Notes: generated by a model not told the origin, from the letters alone. 10,115 bases of DNA from an uncultured Eubacteriales bacterium (GCA_958421945.1 CATZMZ010000018.1:1-10115); one strand, 5' to 3'; numbered from the stretch's first letter, positions 1 to 6,425 are shown. A program made the numbers and translations.

Positions 1-1
1 T

Positions 2-85
2 GCAATTAATAGTGAAAGGGATTTCCGAAAAACACAACAAAAAATATCAAATAACATAGAAAACAGCCTTCAAATGATAGCATAA
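2..85 (+). CDS. 3' end of an unidentified upstream gene (partial)
   Basis: The frame is open from the left edge to a TAA at 83-85 and gives 27 residues ending SLQMIA. The visible tail is polar and Lys/Gln/Asn-rich, as in a C-terminal helix. The stop falls directly on the first base pairs of a strong terminator hairpin (84-117), which is the arrangement expected at the end of a real transcription unit. The family cannot be recognised from so short a tail, and the frame could be open by chance in this AT-rich stretch. Confidence 0.45.
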   Translation, partial: AINSERDFRKTQQKISNNIENSLQMIA

Positions 86-120
86 AGTCGGATATTCGTA
101 AAAGAATGTTCGACTTTTTG
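84..120 (+). terminator. Intrinsic terminator of the upstream gene
   Basis: AAAGTCGGATATTC (84-97) pairs with GAATGTTCGACTTT (104-117). The 14-bp stem includes two G-T wobbles, the loop is six bases, and a T-run follows (115-119). It begins at the stop codon of the frame ending at 85. Confidence 0.75.
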
Positions 121-138
121 ATTTAATATAAAAAACAG

Positions 139-172
139 AAAGAGAGAACAATGCAAAAGTTTTCTCTTTTTT
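139..172 (+). terminator. Second, tandem intrinsic terminator
   Basis: AAAGAGAGAAC (139-149) pairs with GTTTTCTCTTT (159-169) with one G-T wobble and a nine-base loop. The T-run continues to 172. It lies 20 bases after the first terminator and probably backs it up, isolating the upstream gene from the leader of the operon at 599. Confidence 0.6.
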
Positions 173-248
173 ATGCCGTTTTGAGGGGTGATTTCCTGTT
201 TGCAGTGAGAAAAATTATAATAAAAATAGTAAAGATAAAGGAAAACTT

Positions 249-287
249 ATGAAATATAAAGAATGTTTGCATGAGATGTTTAGGTAA
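249..287 (+). CDS. Possible 12-codon leader peptide or remnant
   Basis: An ATG at 249 opens a 12-codon frame (MKYKECLHEMFR) that ends at TAA 285-287. AAGGAA (238-243) lies five bases upstream as a plausible ribosome binding site, and a TATAAT (216-221) lies above it without a well-spaced -35. The frame ends inside an inverted repeat (283-289 with 303-309), which is reminiscent of leader-peptide attenuation but carries no U-run. It may equally be the stub of a lost gene or chance. Confidence 0.2.
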   Translation: MKYKECLHEMFR

Positions 288-309
288 CTAATAAATAAAT
301 TAAGTTACC
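283..309. repeat. 7-bp inverted repeat GGTAACT/AGTTACC
   Basis: GGTAACT (283-289) and AGTTACC (303-309) are perfect inverted repeats separated by 13 A/T-rich bases. The right arm overlaps the GTTAC half of the operator-like element at 304-320, so the two could be competing or composite protein-binding sites upstream of the promoter at 323. Confidence 0.45.
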
Positions 310-320
310 CTATGCTAACC
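304..320. promoter_or_regulatory. Variant GTTAG-N6-CTAACC operator-like site
   Basis: GTTAC (304-308), six bases, then CTAACC (315-320). This matches the palindrome found three more times near the transporters, with one mismatch in the left half. It ends two bases before the -35 hexamer (323-328), where a bound DtxR-like protein could block or influence RNA polymerase. That the first operon belongs to the same regulon is inferred from this site alone. Confidence 0.4.
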
Positions 321-322
321 AT

Positions 323-351
323 TTGATTTTTTTGTTGTCAATCTGTATAAT
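323..351 (+). promoter_or_regulatory. Sigma-A-type promoter upstream of the hydrolase operon
   Basis: TTGATT (323-328), 17-base spacer, TATAAT (346-351). The -10 is perfect and the spacing optimal. No strong terminator separates it from the gene at 599, so it most likely drives the 599-2877 operon with a leader of roughly 240 bases. Confidence 0.55.
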
Positions 352-399
352 ATAATTAAAGAAGAAAATGATTTTGGACAATGGACGGATTTTGCCGGA

Positions 400-546
400 A
401 TGTTAAAAAGAGATAATGCTTGTCAATTCGTGATAGTTAATAAAACATATTCTAATGTGGTGCAAGTAATACTTGCAAGAGCAAACATAGAGGAGAAAAG
501 GTATTCGTTACAGAATAAAAATGAGATAGAGAAGCGAAAAAGATAA
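400..546 (+). other. AT-rich leader with a weak open frame, probably untranslated
   Basis: The frame is open from 319 to TAA 544-546. The first in-frame ATG (400) gives 48 codons rich in Lys, Asn and Glu with a basic end (EIEKRKR). No ribosome binding site lies at a usable distance. It could be a short unannotated gene, a decayed fragment, or the untranslated leader of the operon; the last is favoured. The whole stretch 173-598 holds no recognisable gene. Confidence 0.25.
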
Positions 547-562
547 CTGAATTGTAATTCAG
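547..562. repeat. Perfect palindrome CTGAATT-GT-AATTCAG
   Basis: There are 7-bp arms (547-553, 556-562) around a 2-base centre. A second small palindrome, AACTT-AAT-AAGTT (563-575), directly abuts it. Both sit just upstream of the ribosome binding site of the hydrolase gene. They are operator-like, but their position far downstream of the likely promoter would suit a roadblock or mRNA structure rather than classical repression. Confidence 0.4.
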
Positions 563-598
563 AACTTAATAAGTTTTAATCGTTGCAAAGGAGAAGGT

Positions 599-1528
599 AT
601 GAAAAAGATTCATTTCGAGGTGAAAACGGACGGATTTTACGGCGCGTATTGGAAAAATAAAAAAGAGACGAACAGCGCGATAATTGCCATGCTCGGTGAC
701 GATGCGGAGGATTATATGGCGAAGTCATGCGTAAAATGGCTTATGAAGAAAGGCGTAAACGTGCTTACGATGTCTCCGGGAAAGAAAAATTACAGCCACC
801 ATAATTATCCGCTCGAAAGGATCGAAAAAGCTATAGAGTGGCTCAAAAACAACGGAAACAAAAAAATAGGCATCGTGGGTGGCTCTACCACCGGTACGCT
901 TGCGCTGACCGCTGCGTCGTATTTTCCTGACATTACGCTTACAATAGCGATGACAGCAAGCGATTTTATATGGCAGGGATTTGAACAAGGCAAAAAAGAC
1001 GGCTGTAGAGAGTGGCCTATCGAGGGGGAATCGCTGTTTTCATATTGTGGAAAGCCGTTGCCGTATATGCCGTTTTGTTATAAGCACCCCGAGTATTGGC
1101 AGGTAGTGAAATCGGAGACAAAGAAGTCGGGAAATATGATCGATTCTAAAAAGATTTTTGACGACTCGGAAGAGGCGCATCCCATCACCGAAGACGAATT
1201 TATAAAAATCGAAAACATAAAGGGCAAACTTCTTATGATAGGCTCGGAAGACGATTGTTTATGGAACGCTGCAAAATACGTTAAAAGAGCGGAAAAGCGA
1301 TTGTCCGAAAAATCGCACGATTGTGACGCAGAATTTGTCACATATAAGCACGGTTCACACTTTGTTTTCCCCGAAAGCCTTTTTAAAACCATTTTCCCTA
1401 TCGGGGCGAACATCCTTTTGAAAGTTATGTTCAAAGCGGCGAAAGAGTTCCCGAAAGAATGTAAGGAAACGAGAATTGATATAGATAAAAGACTTTCAAA
1501 AGCCATAAAGGAGTGGATAAACAAATGA
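599..1528 (+). CDS. Alpha/beta hydrolase, BAAT-C / dienelactone-hydrolase type
   Basis: This is a 309-residue cytosolic alpha/beta-hydrolase-fold protein with no signal peptide. The nucleophile elbow is GGSTTG (residues 94-99), making Ser96 the likely nucleophile. The acid is in GSEDDCLW (215-222), probably Asp219, and the histidine is in HGSHF (251-255), probably His254. Nucleophile, acid and histidine occur in canonical order and spacing. The GSEDDxLW block resembles the C-terminal domain of bile-acid-CoA/acyl-CoA thioester hydrolases (BAAT-C). The substrate is unknown; an ester, thioester or amide is possible. The start is supported by AAAGGAG (587-593) five bases upstream. The stop overlaps the start of the next gene by four bases (ATGA), so the two are translationally coupled. 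The family is fairly sure; a specific activity cannot be assigned. Confidence 0.85.
   Translation: MKKIHFEVKTDGFYGAYWKNKKETNSAIIAMLGDDAEDYMAKSCVKWLMKKGVNVLTMSPGKKNYSHHNYPLERIEKAIEWLKNNGNKKIGIVGGSTTGTLALTAASYFPDITLTIAMTASDFIWQGFEQGKKDGCREWPIEGESLFSYCGKPLPYMPFCYKHPEYWQVVKSETKKSGNMIDSKKIFDDSEEAHPITEDEFIKIENIKGKLLMIGSEDDCLWNAAKYVKRAEKRLSEKSHDCDAEFVTYKHGSHFVFPESLFKTIFPIGANILLKVMFKAAKEFPKECKETRIDIDKRLSKAIKEWINK
1507..1513 (+). promoter_or_regulatory. Ribosome binding site deciding the ATG at 1525
   Basis: AAAGGAG lies inside the end of the hydrolase gene, 11 bases before ATG 1525. The upstream in-frame GTG at 1513 overlaps this site, so it cannot use it. The ATG, which overlaps the preceding stop as ATGA, is therefore preferred. 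Confidence 0.6.
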
Positions 1529-2151
1529 AATACGGTTTCGTTCAGAAGTTAATGTGGGCAGGTTATAAAGGAACATTTAAAAAACAGCTTTCCGAAGCGT
1601 TAAGAGAATCCGACCCGAAAGCCGTTATGAAAGAGGCGCATAAAAAATATAAGAAAATTCTGGCAGACGTAACAGAGTTCGAAAAAGGCGACAGATTTTT
1701 AATCAATATATTAAGTTGCGCATTGCTTTCGTCAATTTTGCTCTCGGTAAAAAATAAGTATACAGTGGAAGAAGTGCGCGTTTATTACCGCGGCGCGATG
1801 TGTGACAATTTCTTGACGAAAGCCGCATCGAAGAAAAGTAAGGCATACACCGAGAAGGGTAGAGAATTACTTAAACAGCAAGCCGAAAAAAGCGAGATTT
1901 TGGCTGCTAAAAACCCTTATTCGTGGAGATTTGCCGTTGAAGACGGAAAGACGATAAATCAGTATACCGCGACTTTTTACACTTGCGGAATCTGTTATCT
2001 CATGACCAAACTCGGACTTAAAGAGTATATACCCGCAATGTGTACGCTTGACTACGATATGGCGGCTCTTAACAATACGGTTTTCACAAGGGAATATACC
2101 TTAGCGGGCGGCGGAGCATATTGCGATTGCCATTACGACCATATAGGATAA
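1525..2151 (+). CDS. L-2-amino-thiazoline-4-carboxylate hydrolase-like protein
   Basis: This 208-residue protein resembles the ATC_hydrolase family, named for an enzyme of bacterial L-cysteine synthesis from 2-amino-thiazoline-4-carboxylate. The hallmark is the C-terminal block: CTLDYD (173-178), then TREYTLAGGG (188-197) and CDCHYD (200-205). Further cysteines occur at 154 and 157. Residues 59-74 are hydrophobic, more like a buried helix than a membrane anchor. Many family members have unproven activity, so the thiazoline substrate should not be taken as given. The ATG at 1525 is chosen over the GTG at 1513 because the Shine-Dalgarno (1507-1513) covers the latter. The gene is coupled to the hydrolase upstream and lies three bases from the transglutaminase-like gene downstream, so the three are co-transcribed and probably act on one pathway. 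Confidence 0.7.
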   Translation: MKYGFVQKLMWAGYKGTFKKQLSEALRESDPKAVMKEAHKKYKKILADVTEFEKGDRFLINILSCALLSSILLSVKNKYTVEEVRVYYRGAMCDNFLTKAASKKSKAYTEKGRELLKQQAEKSEILAAKNPYSWRFAVEDGKTINQYTATFYTCGICYLMTKLGLKEYIPAMCTLDYDMAALNNTVFTREYTLAGGGAYCDCHYDHIG

Positions 2152-2154
2152 ATA

Positions 2155-2877
2155 ATGAATTGCTCGAATTTTACAAATTATTTAAGAGAAACAAAAATAC
2201 TCGATTATTCATCTAAACAAATTCAACTGCTTATAGAAGACCGTGGGTGGAAAAATTTACCGGAAACGGAACGGGTGAAAGCAATTTATAATTTCGTTAA
2301 AGATGAGATTTTATTCGGCTATAACGTTGACGACGGTGTAAAGGCAAGTCGGGTGCTGAAAGACGGATACGGGCAGTGCAACACTAAGGGAACGCTTTTT
2401 ATGGCGTTTCTTCGCGCCTCGGGTATTCCTTGTCGAATACATGGTTTTATGATAGATAAAATTCTGCAGAAAGGTGCGATGACCGGGTTGGTGTATAAGT
2501 TTGCGCCCGACGAGATTTTCCACAGTTATGTCGAAGCGTACGTTTGCGGGGAATGGTATAACCTCGAAGGGTTTATTCTCGATAAAAAATACCTTTCCGC
2601 ATTGCAAAAAATATTTAAGCCGAATAATGACGGTTCGTTTATCGGTTACGGCGTTGCGACGAAAAACTTTATAAATCCGCCGGTCGAATTTAATTGTTGC
2701 GATACCTATATACAAAAAGAGGGAATTGTGCGAGACTTCGGAGTATATGACGATCCCGATTCTCTTCTGAGAGAACATGGACAGACGATGAACTTATTAA
2801 AAAAGTGCGTTTATCGACTTATAGGCAGACATTTGATGAATAATAACGTGAAGAAAATCAGAAATCGTTCGGTATGA
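2155..2877 (+). CDS. Transglutaminase-like (papain-fold) Cys-His protein
   Basis: This 240-residue protein has a transglutaminase-core domain over about residues 40-150. The catalytic cysteine is in GYGQCNTKGTL (71-81; Cys75), followed by the typical helix and RASGIPCR (88-94). The histidine is in FHSYVEAYV (122-130; His123), and GEWYNLEG (132-139) is where the third triad residue is expected. That residue appears to be Glu138, whereas most of the family has Asp. Bacterial homologues are usually peptidases, amidases or cyclase-like enzymes rather than protein cross-linkers. There is no signal peptide, so it acts in the cytosol. The tail (213-240) is basic. The start is three bases after the upstream stop with only a weak AGGAT site, which suggests translational coupling. 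The fold is fairly sure; the reaction is unknown. Confidence 0.8.
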   Translation: MNCSNFTNYLRETKILDYSSKQIQLLIEDRGWKNLPETERVKAIYNFVKDEILFGYNVDDGVKASRVLKDGYGQCNTKGTLFMAFLRASGIPCRIHGFMIDKILQKGAMTGLVYKFAPDEIFHSYVEAYVCGEWYNLEGFILDKKYLSALQKIFKPNNDGSFIGYGVATKNFINPPVEFNCCDTYIQKEGIVRDFGVYDDPDSLLREHGQTMNLLKKCVYRLIGRHLMNNNVKKIRNRSV

Positions 2878-3119
2878 TTAGCCGGAGGCAATGGCGTTCG
2901 AACAGAAAAAATATTCGGCTTTACCGTCGTTTGTAAATAACGACATACACGCCGAAAGGAGTAATATACGGATCCGGTAATGCTAAAAATTATGTCGTGG
3001 CTTGGGATAATAGGGCATGCAAACAATATGTATGGTCGTAAAACGGTCATCGGCATAGTAAAATAAAGAAATAAAAAACAAAGAGAATAACGCAGTATAG
3101 CGAATAATAGGAGATAAAT
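2878..3119 (+). other. Intergenic stretch with two doubtful tiny frames
   Basis: This 242-base gap holds no recognisable gene, clear promoter or convincing terminator. An ATG at 2891, two bases after GGAGG (2884-2888), opens 29 codons to TAA 2978-2980. A second ATG (2980) overlaps that stop and opens 28 codons to TAA 3064-3066, giving a hydrophobic start and a basic end (TVIGIVK). The overlapping stop/start looks like coupling, but the spacing of the ribosome binding site is poor. The frames may be remnants of a decayed gene. The last part is A-rich leader ending in the methyltransferase ribosome binding site. Confidence 0.3.
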
Positions 3120-3731
3120 ATGGGATTTTTTGAAAATACACGAAAGCCACAAGGATTCGGTGGGAGGATAATGGTAAAAATGATGAACACCGGTCATAGT
3201 AAGTTGGCAAAGTGGGGTTTTACCAAAATTTACACAAAGTTGGATTCTAAGGTATTGGATATCGGTTGTGGCGGTGGGGCAAATATTGTCAACTGGATAA
3301 AAAAATGTTCAACAGGGCATGTGACAGGGATAGATTATTCAAAAGTCAGCGTAGAGGAATCGAAAAAACTAAATGCTATCGCAATCAAGCAAGGCAGGTG
3401 TGATATTGTTTATGGCGATGTATCGTCTATGCCGTTTGATGATGAGGCTTTTGATTGTGTTTCTGCGTTTGAGACGGTATATTTTTGGGAAGATCTTGAA
3501 AAATGCTTTGCAGAGGTTCACCGTGTTATGAAAAACGGCGGTACATTCCTTATATGCAACGAGAGCGATGGTACAAATCCCAAGGATGAAAAATGGGCAA
3601 AAAAAATAGGCGGGATGAAAATTTACAATGAAATGCAACTTCGCACAATGCTGGAAAAAGTTGGATTTTGTGATATTAAGAGTTTTGTAGATGCTAAAAA
3701 ACACTGGCTGTGCATTGTTGCGAAGAAATAA
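3120..3731 (+). CDS. Class I SAM-dependent methyltransferase
   Basis: This 203-residue soluble enzyme has a Rossmann-type SAM-binding fold. Motif I is VLDIGCGGG (45-53). The acidic residue that holds the ribose is Asp72 in GIDYS (70-74). GDVSSMPF (99-106) binds the adenine side, and FDCVSAFETVYFW (111-123) is the strand-4 region. The N-terminal segment RKPQGFGGR...NTGH (8-26) is typical of a group of small-molecule methyltransferases common in Clostridia. The methyl acceptor is unknown. AGGAG (3109-3113) six bases upstream supports the start. It stands 242 bases from the preceding operon and has its own downstream terminator. Its codons look less rich in G/C at third positions than those of its neighbours, which may point to a separate origin. 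Confidence 0.88.
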   Translation: MGFFENTRKPQGFGGRIMVKMMNTGHSKLAKWGFTKIYTKLDSKVLDIGCGGGANIVNWIKKCSTGHVTGIDYSKVSVEESKKLNAIAIKQGRCDIVYGDVSSMPFDDEAFDCVSAFETVYFWEDLEKCFAEVHRVMKNGGTFLICNESDGTNPKDEKWAKKIGGMKIYNEMQLRTMLEKVGFCDIKSFVDAKKHWLCIVAKK

Positions 3732-3791
3732 GCGGTAATCAAACATATGAAAACTTCAACGAATATAATTTAAATCCAAATAATCTAAACG

Positions 3792-3818
3792 GCGGCGAAG
3801 ACAAATTTGCCGCTTTTT
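3792..3818 (+). terminator. Terminator of the methyltransferase gene
   Basis: GCGGCGAA (3792-3799) pairs with TTTGCCGC (3806-3813) with one G-T wobble and a six-base loop. TTTTT (3814-3818) follows. It separates the methyltransferase from the TetR unit. Confidence 0.8.
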
Positions 3819-3841
3819 AATTTATCAGGCAGAAAAAATGC

Positions 3842-3870
3842 TTGACTTTATTAAATAACAGTGTTATAAT
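3842..3870 (+). promoter_or_regulatory. Promoter of the TetR gene
   Basis: TTGACT (3842-3847), 17-base spacer, TATAAT (3865-3870). This is close to the sigma-A consensus. The -10 lies inside the palindromic operator (3854-3882), so repressor binding would directly occlude polymerase. Confidence 0.85.
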
Positions 3871-3882
3871 AACACCGTTATT
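3854..3882. promoter_or_regulatory. TetR-type operator, tandem TAAC-N3-GTTA
   Basis: The core is a perfect palindrome, GTGTTAT-A-ATAACAC (3861-3875). It is flanked by further matching arms AATAAC (3854-3859) and GTTATT (3877-3882), with a single mismatch pair between (3860/3876). The same bases form two tandem copies of TAAC-N3-GTTA (3856-3866 and 3870-3880) whose starts are 14 bases apart, which would suit two repressor dimers. It lies 20 bases upstream of the TetR start, so autoregulation is likely. Confidence 0.75.
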
Positions 3883-3902
3883 AAAACAAAGGAAGTTCGG
3901 CA

Positions 3903-4544
3903 ATGAGAAAGAAAGACGATTTAGCCATCGATAAGATAATGGAATGTGCCAAAACGGAATTTCTTGAAAAAGGATTCGAGGGCGCGTCTATGCGCAAGGT
4001 TGCCGAAAATGCGGGTTATACTACCGGCATGCTTTACGGTAGATTTGCAGATAAGGGCGAACTGTTCAAAGCGATAGTAAAAGCCTCGGCGGAAAAACTT
4101 TATTCGTATTATGCGGAAGTGCAGGAAAACTTTGCGGGTTTATCGCCCGAAACGCAATATAAAGACATGCACGTTTACGTTGATAAAAGGATAGACGAAA
4201 TGCTGGATATCGTTTACGGTGATTTCGACGGGTTCAAACTTATCATCTGTAAAAGCAAGGGCAGCGAATACGAAAAGTATATCGATAGTCTTATCGAAAT
4301 CGAAACCGAAAATACCGTTCGTTTTATAAACGACATGAACGCTGCGGGGATAAAGGTTAAGTCGGTAAGAGCGGACCTTTCGCATATGCTTGCCACCGCG
4401 ATGTTCAACGGAATGTTCGAAGTGGTGGGACATGACTTTTCAAAAGACGACGCGCGGCAATATATAAAACAGTTACAGTATTTTTTCAACGCCGGTTGGG
4501 ATAAAATTTTAGGGCTTCCGTCCGATTGGACGTTGCCCGAATAA
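3903..4544 (+). CDS. TetR-family transcriptional repressor
   Basis: This 213-residue protein has the usual TetR architecture. The N-terminal helix-turn-helix spans about residues 10-55. Helix 1 carries ILxxAxxxFxxKGF-like spacing (AKTEFLEKGF, 16-25), the recognition region is SMRKVAENAGYTTGMLYGRF (29-48), and FADKGELF (48-55) follows. The remaining alpha-helical part (about 60-205) is the dimer and ligand domain, which is not informative about the inducer. The ribosome binding site AAAGGA (3888-3893) is suitably placed before ATG 3903. The gene has its own promoter with an overlapping palindromic operator, so it very probably represses itself. It lies 93 bases ahead of the ABC pair in the same direction and may also respond to the transported compound. 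No copy of its operator was seen before the ABC genes, so control of them is conjecture. Confidence 0.92.
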   Translation: MRKKDDLAIDKIMECAKTEFLEKGFEGASMRKVAENAGYTTGMLYGRFADKGELFKAIVKASAEKLYSYYAEVQENFAGLSPETQYKDMHVYVDKRIDEMLDIVYGDFDGFKLIICKSKGSEYEKYIDSLIEIETENTVRFINDMNAAGIKVKSVRADLSHMLATAMFNGMFEVVGHDFSKDDARQYIKQLQYFFNAGWDKILGLPSDWTLPE

Positions 4545-4554
4545 TAAACTTGTT

Positions 4555-4580
4555 AAAAAGGGAAAGGAATTTCCTTTTTT
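4555..4580 (+). terminator. Weak terminator after TetR
   Basis: AAAAAGGGAAA (4555-4565) can pair with TTTCCTTTTT (4570-4579), with one bulged G and a GGAA loop, and ends in a run of six T (4575-4580). The stem is A-T rich, so read-through into the ABC operon is possible. Confidence 0.45.
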
Positions 4581-4592
4581 ATATGTTATATT

Positions 4593-4609
4593 GTTAGACG
4601 CTGCTAACC
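4593..4609. promoter_or_regulatory. GTTAG-N6-CTAACC operator before the ABC pair
   Basis: GTTAG (4593-4597), six bases, CTAACC (4604-4609). It follows directly after TATATT (4587-4592), a candidate -10 box for which no good -35 is seen. The same palindrome recurs at 8726 and 8782 before the second DtxR-like gene. It is therefore likely the binding site by which that regulator, or its neighbour at 8258, controls this operon. Confidence 0.6.
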
Positions 4610-4623
4610 AGAAAATCCAATCC

Positions 4624-4630
4624 AGGGAGG
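4624..4630 (+). promoter_or_regulatory. Strong ribosome binding site fixing a TTG start
   Basis: AGGGAGG lies seven bases before TTG 4638. This near-perfect Shine-Dalgarno makes the unusual TTG start convincing for the first ABC subunit. Confidence 0.75.
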
Positions 4631-4637
4631 TTTTACA

Positions 4638-6425
4638 TTGAAAAAACAATCAAATATTTCAAGGCTTATGGGGTATGCGGGTAAGCACAGGTATTTTACT
4701 TACGCTTCGTGGTTGCTTGCGGTGATAAGCGCGCTTATCGCGCTTCTTCCTTTTGTTTATATCTGGAAGATAATAAAAGAAGTGCTTGACGTTGCCCCGA
4801 ATTTTTCATCGGCAACCGGGCTTGTGCATAACGGGATTATGGCAATGATTTTTGCCATTGTATCATTTCTTGTATATATAAGCGCGCTTATGTGTTCGCA
4901 TCTTGCGGCGTTCAGAGTCGCAATGAATATGCGCGTGGCCGTTACGGAGCATATAGCAAAACTTCCGCTCGGATTTGCGGATAGTTTCGGCAGCGGAAAA
5001 TTAAGAAAAATCATAAACGATTCCACAGGTGCGACGGAGACTTATCTTGCGCATCAATTGCCCGATAAATATGCGGCTTTGGCAACGCCCGTCGGGCTTC
5101 TTGTTCTTTTGTTTGTTTTCGATTGGCGATTGGGGCTTTTAAGCCTTATTCCCGTTGTGCTTGCCTTTCTTGTAATGTCATCGATGACGGGTAAGCATAT
5201 GGCGGAAAAAATGAAACAATATAACAACGCGCTTGAAAATATGTCCAACGAAGCGGTTGAATACGTCCGCGGAATACCGGTAGTTAAAACGTTCGGGCAG
5301 TCGGTTTTTTCGTTCAAAAAATTCAAAAGTACGATAGACGAATATCAGAAGTGGGTAGTCGCTTACACGAAGGATATGCGCGTGCCTATGATGTTTTACA
5401 CAGCCGCGATAAACGGCGTATTTGCCTTTTTGATTGCCGGGGCGTTATGGTTTACGGCAGACGGCGTAACGAACGGATTTTTACTCAATCTTATCTTTTA
5501 TATCGTGATTACGCCCGTTATTTCGCTTACCTTGACTAAAATGATGTATATGAGCGAAAACAATATGATTGTCAAAGACGCGCTTGAACGCATCGACGGC
5601 GTTTTATCCGTCAGTCCCATGAGTGAAAGTGAAACCCCTGAGTATCCCGCCGATTCGTCCGTCGAACTTAACGACGTGCATTTTTCCTACGACGGTAAAA
5701 ACGAAGTGATTCGCGGCGTATCGATGAATATAGGCGCGGGACAGACCGTGGCTCTCGTCGGTCCGTCGGGCGGAGGGAAATCCACGCTTGCGGGGCTTAT
5801 GGCAAGGTTTTTCGACGTGAAAAGCGGAGGCATAAAGGTCGGCGGCGCGGATATACGGGAAATTCCGAAAGAGGAACTGATGAACGCCGTTTCGTTTGTT
5901 TTTCAGGATTCAAAACTTATTAAAGCGACTATCGCCGAAAACGTAAAACTCGGAAAACCCGACGCGACGGACGAAGAAGTCGCGGCGGCTCTTCATACTG
6001 CGCAGTGCGACGATATAATACAAAAACTCCCCGACGGAGCGGACACGGTTATTGGTACGAAGGGAGTATTTCTTTCGGGCGGCGAGAGGCAGCGAATAGC
6101 AATAGCACGCGCCGTATTGAAAAACGCGCCCGTTATTATTCTCGACGAAGCGACGGCTTTTGCCGACCCCGATAACGAAGCCAAAGTGCAGAAAGCGTTT
6201 TCCGAACTTTCAAAGGGTAAAACGGTTATTATGATTGCTCATAGGCTTTCGACTGTGGCTAACGCCGATTGTATATACGTAATAAAAGACGGTCTTATAG
6301 CGGAAAGCGGCAGGCGCGACGAACTTCTCGAAAAGAACGGGGTGTTTGCCGAAATGTGGAAAGAATATGCCGCGTCGGTAGAATGGAAAGTGGCAAAGGA
6401 GGGTGAAAGCAATGTCGCTCGTTAA
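4638..6425 (+). CDS. ABC exporter-fold half-transporter, IrtA/YbtP-like (subunit 1)
   Basis: A 595-residue half-transporter with a membrane domain followed by an ATPase. About six hydrophobic segments lie near residues 21-45, 66-90, 145-163, 164-182, 252-273 and 281-302. The ATPase shows Walker A GPSGGGKST (375-383), Q-loop Gln423, signature LSGGERQR (479-486), Walker B with catalytic Glu, VIILDEAT (499-506), and switch His535. The D-loop reads AFADPDNE (507-514) instead of the usual SALD. This form, together with AHQLPD (138-143), is what I associate with IrtA/YbtP transporters, which import ferric siderophores despite an exporter fold. The resemblance is from memory of the family. The start is TTG with a strong AGGGAGG. 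The gene overlaps the next ABC gene by 14 bases, so the pair very likely forms a heterodimer. The substrate is not proven; multidrug or peptide export is the alternative. Confidence 0.88.
   Translation: MKKQSNISRLMGYAGKHRYFTYASWLLAVISALIALLPFVYIWKIIKEVLDVAPNFSSATGLVHNGIMAMIFAIVSFLVYISALMCSHLAAFRVAMNMRVAVTEHIAKLPLGFADSFGSGKLRKIINDSTGATETYLAHQLPDKYAALATPVGLLVLLFVFDWRLGLLSLIPVVLAFLVMSSMTGKHMAEKMKQYNNALENMSNEAVEYVRGIPVVKTFGQSVFSFKKFKSTIDEYQKWVVAYTKDMRVPMMFYTAAINGVFAFLIAGALWFTADGVTNGFLLNLIFYIVITPVISLTLTKMMYMSENNMIVKDALERIDGVLSVSPMSESETPEYPADSSVELNDVHFSYDGKNEVIRGVSMNIGAGQTVALVGPSGGGKSTLAGLMARFFDVKSGGIKVGGADIREIPKEELMNAVSFVFQDSKLIKATIAENVKLGKPDATDEEVAAALHTAQCDDIIQKLPDGADTVIGTKGVFLSGGERQRIAIARAVLKNAPVIILDEATAFADPDNEAKVQKAFSELSKGKTVIMIAHRLSTVANADCIYVIKDGLIAESGRRDELLEKNGVFAEMWKEYAASVEWKVAKEGESNVAR
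6397..6402 (+). promoter_or_regulatory. Ribosome binding site deciding the ATG at 6412
   Basis: AGGAGG lies nine bases before ATG 6412. The in-frame GTG at 6403 directly abuts this site, so it cannot be the start served by it. Confidence 0.75.

Noticed and set aside
200..221. Promoter using TTGCAG (200-205) and TATAAT (216-221)
   Set aside because: The spacer is only 10 bases; the alternative -35 TTTCCT (192-197) is a poor match, so no promoter is called.
368..406. 12-codon frame starting just after the -10 box at 346-351
   Set aside because: Its start would lie only about 10 bases from the expected transcription start, with no room for a proper ribosome binding site.
552..580. Possible second promoter TTGTAA-N17-TTTAAT before the gene at 599
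   Set aside because: The transcription start would fall inside the ribosome binding site at 587-593, and both boxes are poor matches.
1078..1524. Minus-strand open frame of 148 codons inside the hydrolase gene
   Set aside because: It lies wholly opposite a gene with clear alpha/beta-hydrolase motifs; its composition mirrors that gene and shows no motif of its own.
2880..2920. AGCCG/CGGCT inverted repeat after the transglutaminase-like gene as a terminator
   Set aside because: It has only five base pairs with a 31-base loop and no proper T-run.
2811..3197. Minus-strand open frame of 128 codons across the gap before the methyltransferase
   Set aside because: It overlaps the ends of two good + strand genes, lacks a ribosome binding site of note, and its Phe/Ser/Tyr-rich sequence is what the reverse of an A-rich region gives. 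No family resemblance was seen.
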